This document shows, in pieces, positions 32,686 to 41,097 of a stretch of 48,709 bases of DNA (position 1 is the stretch's first letter; each line of letters begins with the position of its first letter). The stretch is from CAZYMF01 sp964648215. Lineage in GTDB: Bacteria; Desulfobacterota; Binatia; HRBIN30; JACQVA1. The notes below the pieces were generated by a model that did no database searches, was not told the DNA's origin, and saw nothing but the letters and a program-made list of their open reading frames with translations. Made by a program: the position numbers and the translations under genes. The stretch spans positions 1 to 48,709 of the forward strand of contig CAZYMF010000012.1 of assembly GCA_964648215.1 (NCBI GenBank), given 5' to 3'.

Positions 32686-34371
32686 ATGGGTCTCATCACC
32701 GCGAAAACGGTTCGCGAGCAGGCCGAAACGATCGCGGCGTGGTCACGGCGTCGCGCCGAGAGCGAAGCGCAGCGTTTCACCGATCGGCAGCCGTTCGTGA
32801 GCGGGTACGTGTTCGCCACGCTCGAAGACGAAGGGCAGGAGGCGACCGGCTTCACCCTGCAGCTGGCGCTGACGATCGACAAGGTCTACCAGGCGGTGCT
32901 CGGGCGCCCGGCGACGCGCGTCGGCGCCGCGACCATGGAGGCGGCGGCAAACGACGCCGAGCACGGCTTCGAGCAGCTGGTCGGGGTCGAGCCCGAGCTG
33001 GCGCTGCGGCGCATGCTGTTCCAGCGCGACCTCGCCGAGCCGGAGCTGCTGGCCGAGCTGATGCGGCTGATGTTCGAGGAGACCGAACAGGACCCCGAGA
33101 TCGAGCCTGCCGTCGGCGCCACCTTTCTCGCCCTCAAGGCCGTGGCGCTGGCCTACGAACGGGCCAACGCCAGCACCACCGCGGAGCCCAAGAGCTCGCT
33201 CGGCAATGCCCTCGAGGCCCAGCTCGGCCGCCCCTTGCCGAAGATCGCACGCAACGACCCCTGCCCCTGCGGCAGCGGCCGCAAGTTCAAGAAGTGCTGC
33301 GGGGAGCTGCAAACACCGCCGCCGCAGGACGAGCAGGAGCCCGGACCGCGCGACGAGTTCGGGGACAGCCGCACCGAGCAACGGTTCCTGCAATACGTCG
33401 ATCTCGTCGGCGAGCTCCTCATGCCCCACTACGAGCTGCTGTGTCGCCAGCGCAACGGGAGCTGGTTGCGGCACAAGAGCGAGGAGTTCGAGGAGCGCTT
33501 TCGACCGGGCGAGCCCGACGGCGTTCCCGATTCCCTGCACGTCGGCTACCTGCTACTCGACCTCCGCCTGCCGGAGTCGCGGAAGACCGTCGCCCAGCTC
33601 TTTCTCGAGCGGGAGGAAGCCACGCTCGCCCCGCCGGCTCGGCGCCTGCTGCTCGATCTGATTCCGAGCTACGCCGCCTTCTACGAGCTCATCGAGCTGC
33701 TTCCCACGGGCGGCACCAAGCGCATGCGCGAGCTGGGCACCGGCGCCGAGTGGATCGTCGGCGAGACCGACGACCCGGATGGGACCGAAGGCGACGTCGG
33801 CGAGGTCTGGTTCTGCCGCTTCGTCGGTCCGCGCGACGACGCCATCACCCTGATGACACCGTTGGTCTTTCCGCCCAGCGCCCGCGACGAGCTCGAGGAG
33901 CTGACGCAAGAGCTGATGCGGCCCGAGCTGACCGCCGGTCTGTCGGCGGCAGAGGCGATCCAGGCGGCGATGAAACGCGAGGTGCTGGAGCTGGCGGAGT
34001 TTCTGCTCCTGTCCGCCTCGGACCTGGACGAGGAGGACGACGACACGCCGTCGCTGCTCGATCTCGAGAGCGAAGAGCCGGACGAGGACGAGTCGTACCT
34101 CTGCGACGATCCCGAGTGCGACGAGCACGAGCATCCCGACACCGGGGAAATCATCAAGGAGTACTCGCGCGACCATTACCAGCGTTGGGCCGACATGCCG
34201 TTGCCGGCCCTGGACGGCGCCACGCCTCGCGAGGCCGCGCGCAGTCGAGAGGGCCGCGCGCGGGTGGCGGCGCTGCTCGACGAGTTCGAAGAGCACAACG
34301 AGTCGCGCCCCGCCTCGCTGCCCCCGATCGACGTAGCCTGGCTGCGGCGCGAGCTGAAGCTCGACCGCTGA
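32686..34371 (+). CDS. SEC-C zinc-motif protein of unknown function
   Basis: 561-residue acidic protein. A SEC-C zinc motif (NDPCPCGSGRKFKKCCG, about residues 188-204) sits between an N-terminal helical domain and a long C-terminal domain. The C-terminal part has an acidic run (DLDEEDDDTPSLLDLESEEP), a CDDPECDEHEH segment that could bind metal, and a helical end (PREAARSREGRARVAALLDE). SEC-C motifs occur at the SecA C-terminus and in many nucleic-acid or chaperone-associated proteins. No catalytic motif is recognised. GAGGGG precedes ATG at 32686. A terminator-like hairpin follows directly. Confidence 0.75.
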   Translation: MGLITAKTVREQAETIAAWSRRRAESEAQRFTDRQPFVSGYVFATLEDEGQEATGFTLQLALTIDKVYQAVLGRPATRVGAATMEAAANDAEHGFEQLVGVEPELALRRMLFQRDLAEPELLAELMRLMFEETEQDPEIEPAVGATFLALKAVALAYERANASTTAEPKSSLGNALEAQLGRPLPKIARNDPCPCGSGRKFKKCCGELQTPPPQDEQEPGPRDEFGDSRTEQRFLQYVDLVGELLMPHYELLCRQRNGSWLRHKSEEFEERFRPGEPDGVPDSLHVGYLLLDLRLPESRKTVAQLFLEREEATLAPPARRLLLDLIPSYAAFYELIELLPTGGTKRMRELGTGAEWIVGETDDPDGTEGDVGEVWFCRFVGPRDDAITLMTPLVFPPSARDELEELTQELMRPELTAGLSAAEAIQAAMKREVLELAEFLLLSASDLDEEDDDTPSLLDLESEEPDEDESYLCDDPECDEHEHPDTGEIIKEYSRDHYQRWADMPLPALDGATPREAARSREGRARVAALLDEFEEHNESRPASLPPIDVAWLRRELKLDR

Positions 34372-34373
34372 CC

Positions 34374-34398
34374 GCCGGCAGGCCTGGGGTCTGCCGGC
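34374..34398. terminator. Terminator-like hairpin after the SEC-C gene
   Basis: GCCGGCAG (34374-34381) pairs with CTGCCGGC (34391-34398) around a nine-base loop, followed by CGGCGTTTG. The stem is strong, but the T-run is only three, so it may be an inefficient terminator. Confidence 0.4.
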
Positions 34399-34477
34399 CG
34401 GCGTTTGACCCGCGGGTCCCGCTGTCGCTATGGCTTTCACCAGCCGAATTCGAATTCATCCGTGCAAGGAGCCTGAC

Positions 34478-35635
34478 ATGGGTAAGGGCAGACGCGTGTA
34501 CGTCGTCGGGGTCGGCATGACCAAGTTCGAGCGTTGTGAGCTCGACGTTCGCGACCTCACCAAGGAGGCCGGGAGCCAGGCGCTCGCCGACGCGGGGGTC
34601 GAGTTCGACCAGATCGAGCAGGCCTTCTGCGGCTACGTCAACGGCATGAGCACGCTCGGGCAGCAGTGCATCTACAACATCGGCATGAGCGGCATCCCGG
34701 TCTACAACGTCAACAACAACTGCTCGACCGGCTCCACCGCGCTGCTGCTCGGCTACAACGCGATCCGCTTCGGCCAGAACGAGTGCGTGCTCGCGCTCGG
34801 CTTCGAGAAGATGCAGAAGGGCCCGCTGGAGAACCAGCTCCAGGGCCTGCAGGAGGTCGCCAAGGAGACGGCCGAGAAGAAGAAGGCGCCGATCGCCGCG
34901 CGCATGTTCGGCAACGGCGGCCGCGACCACATGGAGAAGTACGGCACCAAGCCGGAGACCTTCGCCAAGATCGCGGTCAAGAACCACCGCCACTCGGTGA
35001 ACAATCCGCGCGCCCAGTACCGCGACGCGTTCAGCCTCGAAGAGGTGCTGGCTTCGCGCATGGTCTACGAGCCGCTCACCCTGCTGCAGTGCTGCCCCAC
35101 CTCCGACGGTGCCGCGGCGGCCGTTCTGGTGTCGGAGGATTTCCTCAAGCAGCGACCGCACCCGCGCGCGATCGAGATCCTCGGCATGGCGATGGCCACC
35201 GACAAGTTCGAGGACTTCGGCCGCGGCAACATCGGCATGATCGGCATGGGCATGACCGAGCGCGCGGCAAGTTCGGTGTACGAGCAGGCGGGGCTGGGGC
35301 CGAAGGACGTCCAGGTCATCGAGCTGCACGACTGCTTCAGCAGCAACGAGCTCATCACCTACGAGGGGCTCGGCCTGTGCGCGGAAGGCGAGGGCGAGAA
35401 GCTGGTCGAGGAGAATGCCTGCACCTACGGCGGCCGCTGGGTGGTGAACCCGTCGGGCGGCCTGCTGTCGAAGGGACATCCACTCGGCGCCACCGGTGTC
35501 GGCCAGTGCGCCGAGCTCACCTGGCAGCTGCGCGGCGAGGCCGAGAAGCGCCAGGTCGAGGGCGTCAAGGTGGCGCTGCAGCACAACCTCGGCTTGGGCG
35601 GCGCCGGCATCGTCGCCATGTACGCTCGCGCGTAG
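34478..35635 (+). CDS. SCP-x-like thiolase / lipid-transfer protein
   Basis: 385-residue thiolase-fold protein of the acetyl-CoA acetyltransferase/SCP-x group, cleaving or condensing beta-ketoacyl-CoA. The active-site cysteine is Cys82 in VNNNCSTGSTAL; the CoA and oxyanion histidines are in IELHDCFSSNEL and LLSKGHPLGATG. The C-terminal GLGGAGI lacks the second catalytic cysteine of classical thiolases, as usual for the SCP-x and sterol-degradation type. AAGGAG precedes ATG at 34478 at ideal spacing. It fits side-chain degradation of bulky lipids together with the acyl-CoA dehydrogenase pair, though the genes are 20 kb apart. Confidence 0.92.
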   Translation: MGKGRRVYVVGVGMTKFERCELDVRDLTKEAGSQALADAGVEFDQIEQAFCGYVNGMSTLGQQCIYNIGMSGIPVYNVNNNCSTGSTALLLGYNAIRFGQNECVLALGFEKMQKGPLENQLQGLQEVAKETAEKKKAPIAARMFGNGGRDHMEKYGTKPETFAKIAVKNHRHSVNNPRAQYRDAFSLEEVLASRMVYEPLTLLQCCPTSDGAAAAVLVSEDFLKQRPHPRAIEILGMAMATDKFEDFGRGNIGMIGMGMTERAASSVYEQAGLGPKDVQVIELHDCFSSNELITYEGLGLCAEGEGEKLVEENACTYGGRWVVNPSGGLLSKGHPLGATGVGQCAELTWQLRGEAEKRQVEGVKVALQHNLGLGGAGIVAMYARA

Positions 35636-35660
35636 TGCCAATGCGGCGCCGTGCCCAGCG

Positions 35661-35793
35661 CGCACCCTTCGAGACGGCGCCTGGACAGATGGCACCTCCT
35701 CAGGGTGAGCGGGAATGTATCTATGAGAATATCAACATATACCGCTCGCCCTGAGGAGGCCGCGTTTCCTCAGCGGCCGTCTCGAAGGGCGCG
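35661..35793. repeat. Nested inverted-repeat element, 133 bp
   Basis: Outer arms 35661-35678 and 35776-35793 match at 17 of 18 positions as reverse complements (CGCACCCTTCGAGACGGC). Inner arms 35695-35712 and 35742-35759 also match at 17 of 18 (CCTCCTCAGGGTGAGCGG). The centre (35713-35741) is AT-richer than anything around it. It fills the spacer between the thiolase stop and the next gene. Confidence 0.8.
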
Positions 35794-35838
35794 AACTTAG
35801 CAGAAACCCGCTGCGGACCGTGGTAGGACGAGGTCGAA

Positions 35839-36351
35839 ATGGTTCGCGGGATCCGTCACACGCTGCTCGCCATCGGGCTGCTCGTTCTGGTGGGCGGGGG
35901 CGCTTCGATCTTCCGAATGCCGGAGGAGGAAGTGCTGTACTCCGCCTCGCCGCCGATCACCACCTGCCTCAAGAGCGGCGACTGCCTGTTCATCTACACG
36001 CTCGAGGTCGGCAACACCGGCCGTGAGGCGCAGGAGGACGTGCGCGTCCGCCTGCGCCGCGACGTCGTGCAGGCGGCGATCATGCCCTTGAAGGTGCGCA
36101 GCTTCGGCAAGGTCGACCGGCGCTTCGAAACCAGCGATGCAGACGGCGTACGGACGTTCGACCTCGGCCGTCTCAAGGCGCAGCAGCGGGTCGAGATCAG
36201 CTTCGTGCTCCGCTACCCCGATCGCAGCCAGGCGCCTTCGTGGCAGCAGATCCTCGTCGGTGTCGAGGCGGCGCGAGGCGAGGTCAGGCCCGGCGATCCG
36301 GCTGCGGTGACGCTGGGGCGCATGCTCTACCGAATCTTCCCCTGGGGGTGA
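35839..36351 (+). CDS. Secreted or anchored hypothetical protein
   Basis: 170-residue protein with an N-terminal hydrophobic segment (LLAIGLLVLVGGGASIF) that is a signal peptide or anchor. The remainder looks like one beta-sandwich domain: CLKSGDCLFIYTLEVGNTG, VRVRLRRDVV, TFDLGRLKAQQRVEISFVLR. The wording around EVGNTGREAQEDVRVRL resembles CARDB/DUF11-type folds, without a firm match. A CLKSGDC pair could form a disulfide. ATG at 35839 has ACGAGG upstream. The PP-loop gene begins three bases after its stop, so the two are co-transcribed. Confidence 0.65.
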   Translation: MVRGIRHTLLAIGLLVLVGGGASIFRMPEEEVLYSASPPITTCLKSGDCLFIYTLEVGNTGREAQEDVRVRLRRDVVQAAIMPLKVRSFGKVDRRFETSDADGVRTFDLGRLKAQQRVEISFVLRYPDRSQAPSWQQILVGVEAARGEVRPGDPAAVTLGRMLYRIFPWG

Positions 36352-36353
36352 TC

Positions 36354-37043
36354 ATGGCCAGACCGAAGGCACTGCTGTCGTGGAGCAGCGGCAAGGACAG
36401 CGCCTGGACGCTCCACGCGCTACGCCGGCAGAACCAGTACGAGATCGCCGGCCTGGTGACGACGATCAACACGAGCGCCGATCGCGTCGCCATGCACGCC
36501 GTGCGGGCGCAACTCCTGGCGAGGCAAGCGCAGGCGGCGGGCCTGCCGTTGTGGACGGTGCCGATCCCGTCGCCGTGCAGCAACGAACAGTACGAGGCCG
36601 CCATGGCGCGTGTGCTCGAGCGCGCTCGGGCCGAGGGTGTGAGCGCGTTCGCCTTCGGCGATCTGTTTCTCGCCGACATCCGCGCCTACCGCGAGAAGCA
36701 GCTCGCCGGCACCGGCATCACTCCGGTGTTCCCGCTCTGGCTGCGATCCACCGGTGAGCTCGCTCGCGAGATGCTCGCCGCCGGGCTGAGCGCCTACCTC
36801 ACCTGCATCGACCCCAACAAGCTGCCGCCGAGCTTTGCCGGCCGCCGCTTCGACTCGTCCCTGCTGCGCGACCTGCCGCCGGGCGTCGACCCCTGCGGCG
36901 AGAACGGCGAGTTCCACAGCTTCGTCCACCGCGGTCCGATGTTCGACCGCGAGATTCCCGTCCGCGTCGGCGAGGTGGTCGAGCGCGACGGCTTCGTCTT
37001 CGCCGACGTTCTGCCCGTGGAGTCGACGACCGCCGCGGCGTGA
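36354..37043 (+). CDS. PP-loop ATPase, diphthine-ammonia ligase (Dph6/DUF71)-like
   Basis: 229-residue adenine nucleotide alpha hydrolase. The N-terminal PP-loop SWSSGKDSAWTLHAL binds ATP, and the C-terminal GENGEFHSF is the second family motif. FAFGDLFLADIRAYREKQL is a further DUF71 signature. Eukaryotic and archaeal Dph6 amidates diphthine on EF-2, but bacteria lack diphthamide, so the bacterial function is open; amidation or ligation of some carboxylate is the usual suggestion. ATG at 36354 starts just after the preceding stop. Converges on the HAD gene. Confidence 0.85.
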   Translation: MARPKALLSWSSGKDSAWTLHALRRQNQYEIAGLVTTINTSADRVAMHAVRAQLLARQAQAAGLPLWTVPIPSPCSNEQYEAAMARVLERARAEGVSAFAFGDLFLADIRAYREKQLAGTGITPVFPLWLRSTGELAREMLAAGLSAYLTCIDPNKLPPSFAGRRFDSSLLRDLPPGVDPCGENGEFHSFVHRGPMFDREIPVRVGEVVERDGFVFADVLPVESTTAAA

Positions 37044-37058
37044 AGTCGCGCGCCGGCG

Positions 37059-37739
37059 TCAGAGAACGAGCAACGGGAAGTAGCGCAAGCTCTCCAACAC
37101 CGCGTCGGCGTCACGGAAGTCCTGGTCCGCGGTCCAGCGGTTGGGCACCGCGATCACCGTCATGCCGGCGCGATGGGCGGCGGTCACGCCGGGGCCCGAG
37201 TCCTCGATCGCCAGGCACGCCGCCGGCGCCAACGCCAGCCGCGCCGCCGCCTGCAGGTAGACGTCGGGCGCCGGCTTGCTCGCGCGCATCTCCGGGTCCT
37301 CGCCGGAGACGCGCACGGCAAAGACGTCGCTCACGCCCAGAGCGTCCAGCAGCGCGTCGATCACCTCGCGCGTCGACGACGAGGCGATCGCCAGAAGCAC
37401 GCCCCCGTCGTGCAGCCGTCGCGCGAGATCCACCGCCTCGGCGATTGCCGGCACGCCGGCGCGGATCTCGGCCAGCCGCGCCTCGGTGTGCAACTCGAGC
37501 AGCCGCTCGACCGAATCGGCGATTCCGTTGCGCCGGCGCCAGTCGCTCCACGTGGCGCGCTCGCCGAGGCCGATGTAGCGCCGGTAGTCCTCCTCGCCGA
37601 TGGCCGCGCCGTAGCGCGCGAGCACGCGGTTGGCGGCACGGAAGTGAATCGGCTCCGAGTCTACCAGCACCCCGTCGAGATCGAACACGACGGCGGCGAC
37701 ATCGTGAAGGCGGGGAACCGCCGTTCGCTTCGCGCCCAT
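37059..37739 (-). CDS. HAD-superfamily phosphatase, phosphoglucomutase/GPH-like
   Basis: 226-residue HAD hydrolase, subfamily IA. Motif I is FDLDGVLVDSEPIHF with nucleophile Asp20 and general acid Asp22; motif II is in AIASSSTRE; motif III lysine in RASKPAPDVYL; motif IV in CLAIEDSGPGVTAAHRAG. A helical cap lies after motif I. The DGVLVDSEP and EDSGPGV forms are those of beta-phosphoglucomutase and phosphoglycolate phosphatase relatives, so a small sugar or organic phosphate is the likely substrate. ATG at 37739 is chosen; frames further upstream run antisense to the peroxiredoxin spacer. 44 bases downstream of the peroxiredoxin stop on the same strand. Confidence 0.88.
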   Translation of the reverse strand: MGAKRTAVPRLHDVAAVVFDLDGVLVDSEPIHFRAANRVLARYGAAIGEEDYRRYIGLGERATWSDWRRRNGIADSVERLLELHTEARLAEIRAGVPAIAEAVDLARRLHDGGVLLAIASSSTREVIDALLDALGVSDVFAVRVSGEDPEMRASKPAPDVYLQAAARLALAPAACLAIEDSGPGVTAAHRAGMTVIAVPNRWTADQDFRDADAVLESLRYFPLLVL

Positions 37740-37783
37740 GCCGGCTCTGACTACCCGGGCGCGCCCCGGCGAAGCAAGACGAC

Positions 37784-38251
37784 CTACTTGGCGGCCTTCA
37801 CCGCCTCGAGCACCGCCGTGCTGTGACCGTCGACCTTCACCTTGGGGAAGACCGCGCGAACGATTCCCTTCTTGTCGATGACGAAGGTGGTGCGCTCGAT
37901 GCCCTTGAACTTCCGGCCGTAGAGCACCTTGTTCTTCCACACCCCATAGCCCTGCACGACTTCCTTGTCCTCGTCGGCGAGCAACGGAAACGGGAGATCG
38001 AACTTGCTGCGGAACTTGGTGTGCGAGGCGGCGCTGTCGGTGGAGACGCCGACGATCTGCGCCCCCGCTCTCTTGAAGGCCGAGTAGTCATCGCGGAAGC
38101 TGCACGCCTCCTTGGTGCACCCGGGGGTGTTGTCCTTGGGATAGAAGTACAGCACCACGACCCCGTTGCCGAGCAACGACTTGAGCGAGACCTTCTTGCC
38201 GTCCTGATCGGGCAGGGTGAATGCGGGAGCCTTGTCGCCAACCTCGAGCAT
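37784..38251 (-). CDS. bcp: Peroxiredoxin of the BCP/PrxQ type
   Basis: 155-residue thiol peroxidase that reduces hydrogen peroxide and organic hydroperoxides with thioredoxin as donor. Peroxidatic Cys45 and resolving Cys50 are in NTPGCTKEACSFRDD, the CxxxxC arrangement of atypical two-Cys BCP enzymes. Other signatures are GDKAPAFTLPDQDG, VVVLYFYPKD and YGVWKNKVLYGRK. GGAGG precedes ATG at 38251 at ideal spacing. The HAD gene follows on the same strand. Confidence 0.94.
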   Translation of the reverse strand: MLEVGDKAPAFTLPDQDGKKVSLKSLLGNGVVVLYFYPKDNTPGCTKEACSFRDDYSAFKRAGAQIVGVSTDSAASHTKFRSKFDLPFPLLADEDKEVVQGYGVWKNKVLYGRKFKGIERTTFVIDKKGIVRAVFPKVKVDGHSTAVLEAVKAAK

Positions 38252-38459
38252 GCGAACCTCCGTCGTTTGGGATTCTTGCTTACCAGGCGGCGAGACCGAG
38301 GCAAGAGGGCACGGAGCGAAGCGCTCTCTCTTCTCTCCTAATCTTCTCCGCCGGGCATCCGACTCCAACGGCAGGTCGATGGCTAGGCCGTCCTACATTT
38401 CCGGCGAGATCCGGAGACGAGGCCCATTGCCCGGCTCCGGGGCGCGGAGAAGGGAGTGT

Positions 38460-38494
38460 GAGGGAAGGACCAGCGCCCCTCTGGTCCTTCCCTC
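38460..38494. repeat. Long-hairpin repeat H1 (14-bp stem, 7-base loop)
   Basis: The 794-base spacer 38252-39045 has no credible gene and is dominated by repeats. H1 is a perfect 14-bp stem, GAGGGAAGGACCAG paired with CTGGTCCTTCCCTC, around the loop CGCCCCT. It is followed by a small GGGGC-GATA-GCCCC hairpin. Same orientation as H3 at 47850-47884. Confidence 0.8.
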
Positions 38495-38525
38495 GCTGGG
38501 GTGCAGGGGCGATAGCCCCGCAACC

Positions 38526-38764
38526 GGCGCTGCGGAATCACTCGCAACCGTTGCGTGGGAGCGCGACCGTCTCCTGCGGGCTTCGCCCTGCCCCCACGAG
38601 GGGGAAACCGAAAGGCGCGGTTTCCCCCTCGCGCTCCCCCTTCGCGCCCGCTGCGCGTGCCATGGGCCGCGTCGGCGTGAGCCGGCCTCGCTCAGCGTGT
38701 CTCTCTCAACGCTGCCGGGCGCTCCCGCCAATGGTGGGCTCGTCAACGCCAGCGGCGGCCTCTG
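38526..38764. repeat. Dispersed ~240-bp repeat, copy A (contains hairpin H2)
   Basis: Aligns by eye along its whole length with the reverse complement of 47718-47959. It contains hairpin H2: CGAGGGGGAAACCG (38597-38610), loop of seven, CGGTTTCCCCCTCG (38618-38631). It ends in a CCCGCCAATGGTGGG palindrome. A partial direct copy of the end (CGGGCGTTCCCGCCAATGGC and following bases) is at about 38850-38940. Confidence 0.8.
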
Positions 38765-39013
38765 GACTCTGCAGGTTGAGGGTCGTGTCCTCTTTCACGA
38801 AAAGAACGGTGCCGCTTCGCAACCTCGCGCGGGGGCTATGACCAACAGCACCGGGCGTTCCCGCCAATGGCGGGCGCATCGATGCGAGCGGTGGCCTCTG
38901 ACCTATGCAGTTTGAACGCCGCGTGGTCTCCTTGACCCCGCACAGCGGCTCGGCGGCTCATTGAATGTTCCGACAATCGTCAGTGACTCAGTGACCCGAT
39001 CGTCAATTCCTCT

Positions 39014-39045
39014 CCGGCTTGTCGCTTGCAGCTTGAAACTTGGTG
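39014..39045. repeat. Heptamer-periodic CTTG array after a stop codon
   Basis: GGCTTGT CGCTTGC AGCTTGA AACTTGG TGCTATT on the plus strand; the last word runs into the complement of the phosphatase-fold gene TAG (39046-39048). Same layout as 16559-16594. Confidence 0.65.
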
Positions 39046-40962
39046 CTATTCGCCAGACCCATACAGCTGCTCCCGCAGATCGACGACGATATTGGCCCCA
39101 TCCAGCGTCAGATGGCGCGGGTTGAAATCGGGGTGGCGGATCGAGAGCCCGATCTCTGCCGGCTGGACGTCCGCAGGCGTGGCGAAGCCGGCCACACCCG
39201 CGTCATTGGTCCGCAGGCGCGCGATGACGTTGTCCGCGTGCGTGTGAACGATGACCTCGGCGCCCGCCACCGGCGGCTTCTCCCCTGAGCGATCCGCATC
39301 GTTGTCGAGCACCGTCACCCGGGCCGTGCGGCCGTCCGGCGCCGGCTCCACCTCGACATCGAGGTCGCGCAGCCAGATCATCGGCTCGCCGGTCACCGTC
39401 TTGAGGCCGATACGCTCCGGATGTCGCGCCGGGTTCGCTCCCAGGGTGACGTCCTGCGCCGCCATGCCGTGATCGCTGGTGAAGACGAAGAGCGTGGCAT
39501 CGAGCAGCCCCTTCTCCGCCAGCAGGTCGAGCACCTGGCCGAGGCGGCGGTCGGTCTCCGCGATCGCCGCCCGCAGGCCGTCGCCGTGCGGGCCGTAGTC
39601 GTGCCCGGCGCCGTCGGTGAGAGCAAACTCGTGCGCCACCAGCACCGGCAGCGGGTGCGACGGGTCGTCGAAGAGCACCGTGAGCTGCGCCATTCCGCGC
39701 GCGTCCAGCACCGCCTCGCGATGCACGCCTTCCTTGCCGTCGGCGGCGTAACGCGGATCGATGGCCTCGGCGAACGACTCGGTCAACGCGCGCAGGCGAT
39801 CGCGCGGGCCGACGACGCGGCGCTCGAGCGCGGCGTGATCGGCGCCCCGTCCCTGCGGCTCGTGGATGTTGGCGGTGAAGGCATCCCCGCCGAGAACCCG
39901 ATGAAACGCCTCGTAGAGCGTCTCGACGCCGTCGCCGAGATAGCCCTCGGTCTGGATCCCCTGCCCCTGCGGCGCCAGCGCCTGGCGCGCGGCCCGGTCG
40001 TAGTAGGTGGGATTGACGACATCGTGGTGTCCGCCCCAGGCGCCGGTGAAGATGGTGCTGTGGCTCGGCCAGGTGATCGACGGGAAGTTCACCGTCGAGC
40101 CGTAGGCGAAGCGGGCGCTGCGATCGAGGAGGCGGCGCAGGTGCGTGATCGCCGGATCGTTGACCTCGAGCAGGTGGCGCAGCTCACTGTTGCTGAGGCC
40201 GTCGAAGATGACGAAGTACACACGCTCGGGCTTGACCCCGCTCGTGTCGAGGATCTCGTCGAGCACGCGCCCGTCCTGCCGCTTCAGGTAGACGTCGGGC
40301 GCCTGGCCGCGCTCGCCCGCGGTGCGGCCGGTGGCGTCCTTGCCGTCGATGCGGGGAAACTCCATCAGGCGACAGACGGTGGGGGCAATGTCGACGTGGC
40401 GCGGCGCCGTCTCGTAGAGACCGGGCTTGACGCCGGGACCGGCGAACGCCAGCGGCGCCCGCGACTGGACGACGTCGAGCGTCCCGTGCTGTCCCGGTTG
40501 CCGGCCGAAGGTGTACGGCTTCGGGCTGACTACGATGTCGGGCGCATTGGGGCTGTCGAAGAGCTGCGCGATGCGCTCGTAGGCGTAGGGATAGCTCACC
40601 TGCTCGGGCTCGATGAACGCGTGGTTTGCGTCCTCCGTGCGATGTCCCGACGCCGCGGCCGCCTGCAGCTCCTCGGCACAGGTGGCAATCGCCGTGTGCC
40701 GCTGATCAGCGATCGGATTGACGCCGATCTGCTCGGCGACACGGTAGTCGAAGCGGCCGTTGCACAGGACTCGCCGAAAGCGCACCAGCCCGCGCCCCGA
40801 CCACACCTCGTAGGTATCGCCGCGGCAGGTGATCACCAGGTCGACGTGATCACGCACCTGCGGATCGGTCAACAGCGCCAGAATGGCACGATTGCCCGAT
40901 TCCTCTTGATTGCAATCCAGCCCCTGCCCGCCCGGACGCTCGGGCCCGACGACTCGCTCCAT
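39046..40962 (-). CDS. Alkaline-phosphatase-fold hydrolase with permuted domain order
   Basis: 638-residue protein of the alkaline phosphatase/sulfatase/phosphodiesterase superfamily. Its order is unusual. The segment normally at the C-terminus comes first: RIAQLFDSPNAPDIVV, QHGTLDVVQSRAPLAFAGPG with metal histidine 159, HVDIAPTVCRLM. Then the normal N-terminal half: YFVIFDGLSNSEL with Asp254, FPSITWPSHSTIFTG with likely nucleophile Thr297, HEFALTDGAGHDYGPH and FVFTSDHGMAAQD. A beta-rich tail without HG(S/T) follows. No signal peptide is evident. AAGGAG precedes ATG at 40962. Substrate unknown; a phosphodiester or phosphonate is plausible. Confidence 0.85.
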   Translation of the reverse strand: MERVVGPERPGGQGLDCNQEESGNRAILALLTDPQVRDHVDLVITCRGDTYEVWSGRGLVRFRRVLCNGRFDYRVAEQIGVNPIADQRHTAIATCAEELQAAAASGHRTEDANHAFIEPEQVSYPYAYERIAQLFDSPNAPDIVVSPKPYTFGRQPGQHGTLDVVQSRAPLAFAGPGVKPGLYETAPRHVDIAPTVCRLMEFPRIDGKDATGRTAGERGQAPDVYLKRQDGRVLDEILDTSGVKPERVYFVIFDGLSNSELRHLLEVNDPAITHLRRLLDRSARFAYGSTVNFPSITWPSHSTIFTGAWGGHHDVVNPTYYDRAARQALAPQGQGIQTEGYLGDGVETLYEAFHRVLGGDAFTANIHEPQGRGADHAALERRVVGPRDRLRALTESFAEAIDPRYAADGKEGVHREAVLDARGMAQLTVLFDDPSHPLPVLVAHEFALTDGAGHDYGPHGDGLRAAIAETDRRLGQVLDLLAEKGLLDATLFVFTSDHGMAAQDVTLGANPARHPERIGLKTVTGEPMIWLRDLDVEVEPAPDGRTARVTVLDNDADRSGEKPPVAGAEVIVHTHADNVIARLRTNDAGVAGFATPADVQPAEIGLSIRHPDFNPRHLTLDGANIVVDLREQLYGSGE

Positions 40963-41097
40963 CGCTTCTCCTTCGCGACTCCTCTGTAACCCAGGCGCCG
41001 TGGTGGGGGAAGCGTCGCCGAAGGCGGGAAGATCCCGAGACGCAGAGGGGCACAGGGTGGAAGCCCGTGCCACCGGATTGGAAGCCGCCTTCCTCGA

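Noticed and set aside
34666..35754. Forward frame overlapping the thiolase in another phase
   Set aside because: Shadow of the thiolase reading frame, with no family motif.
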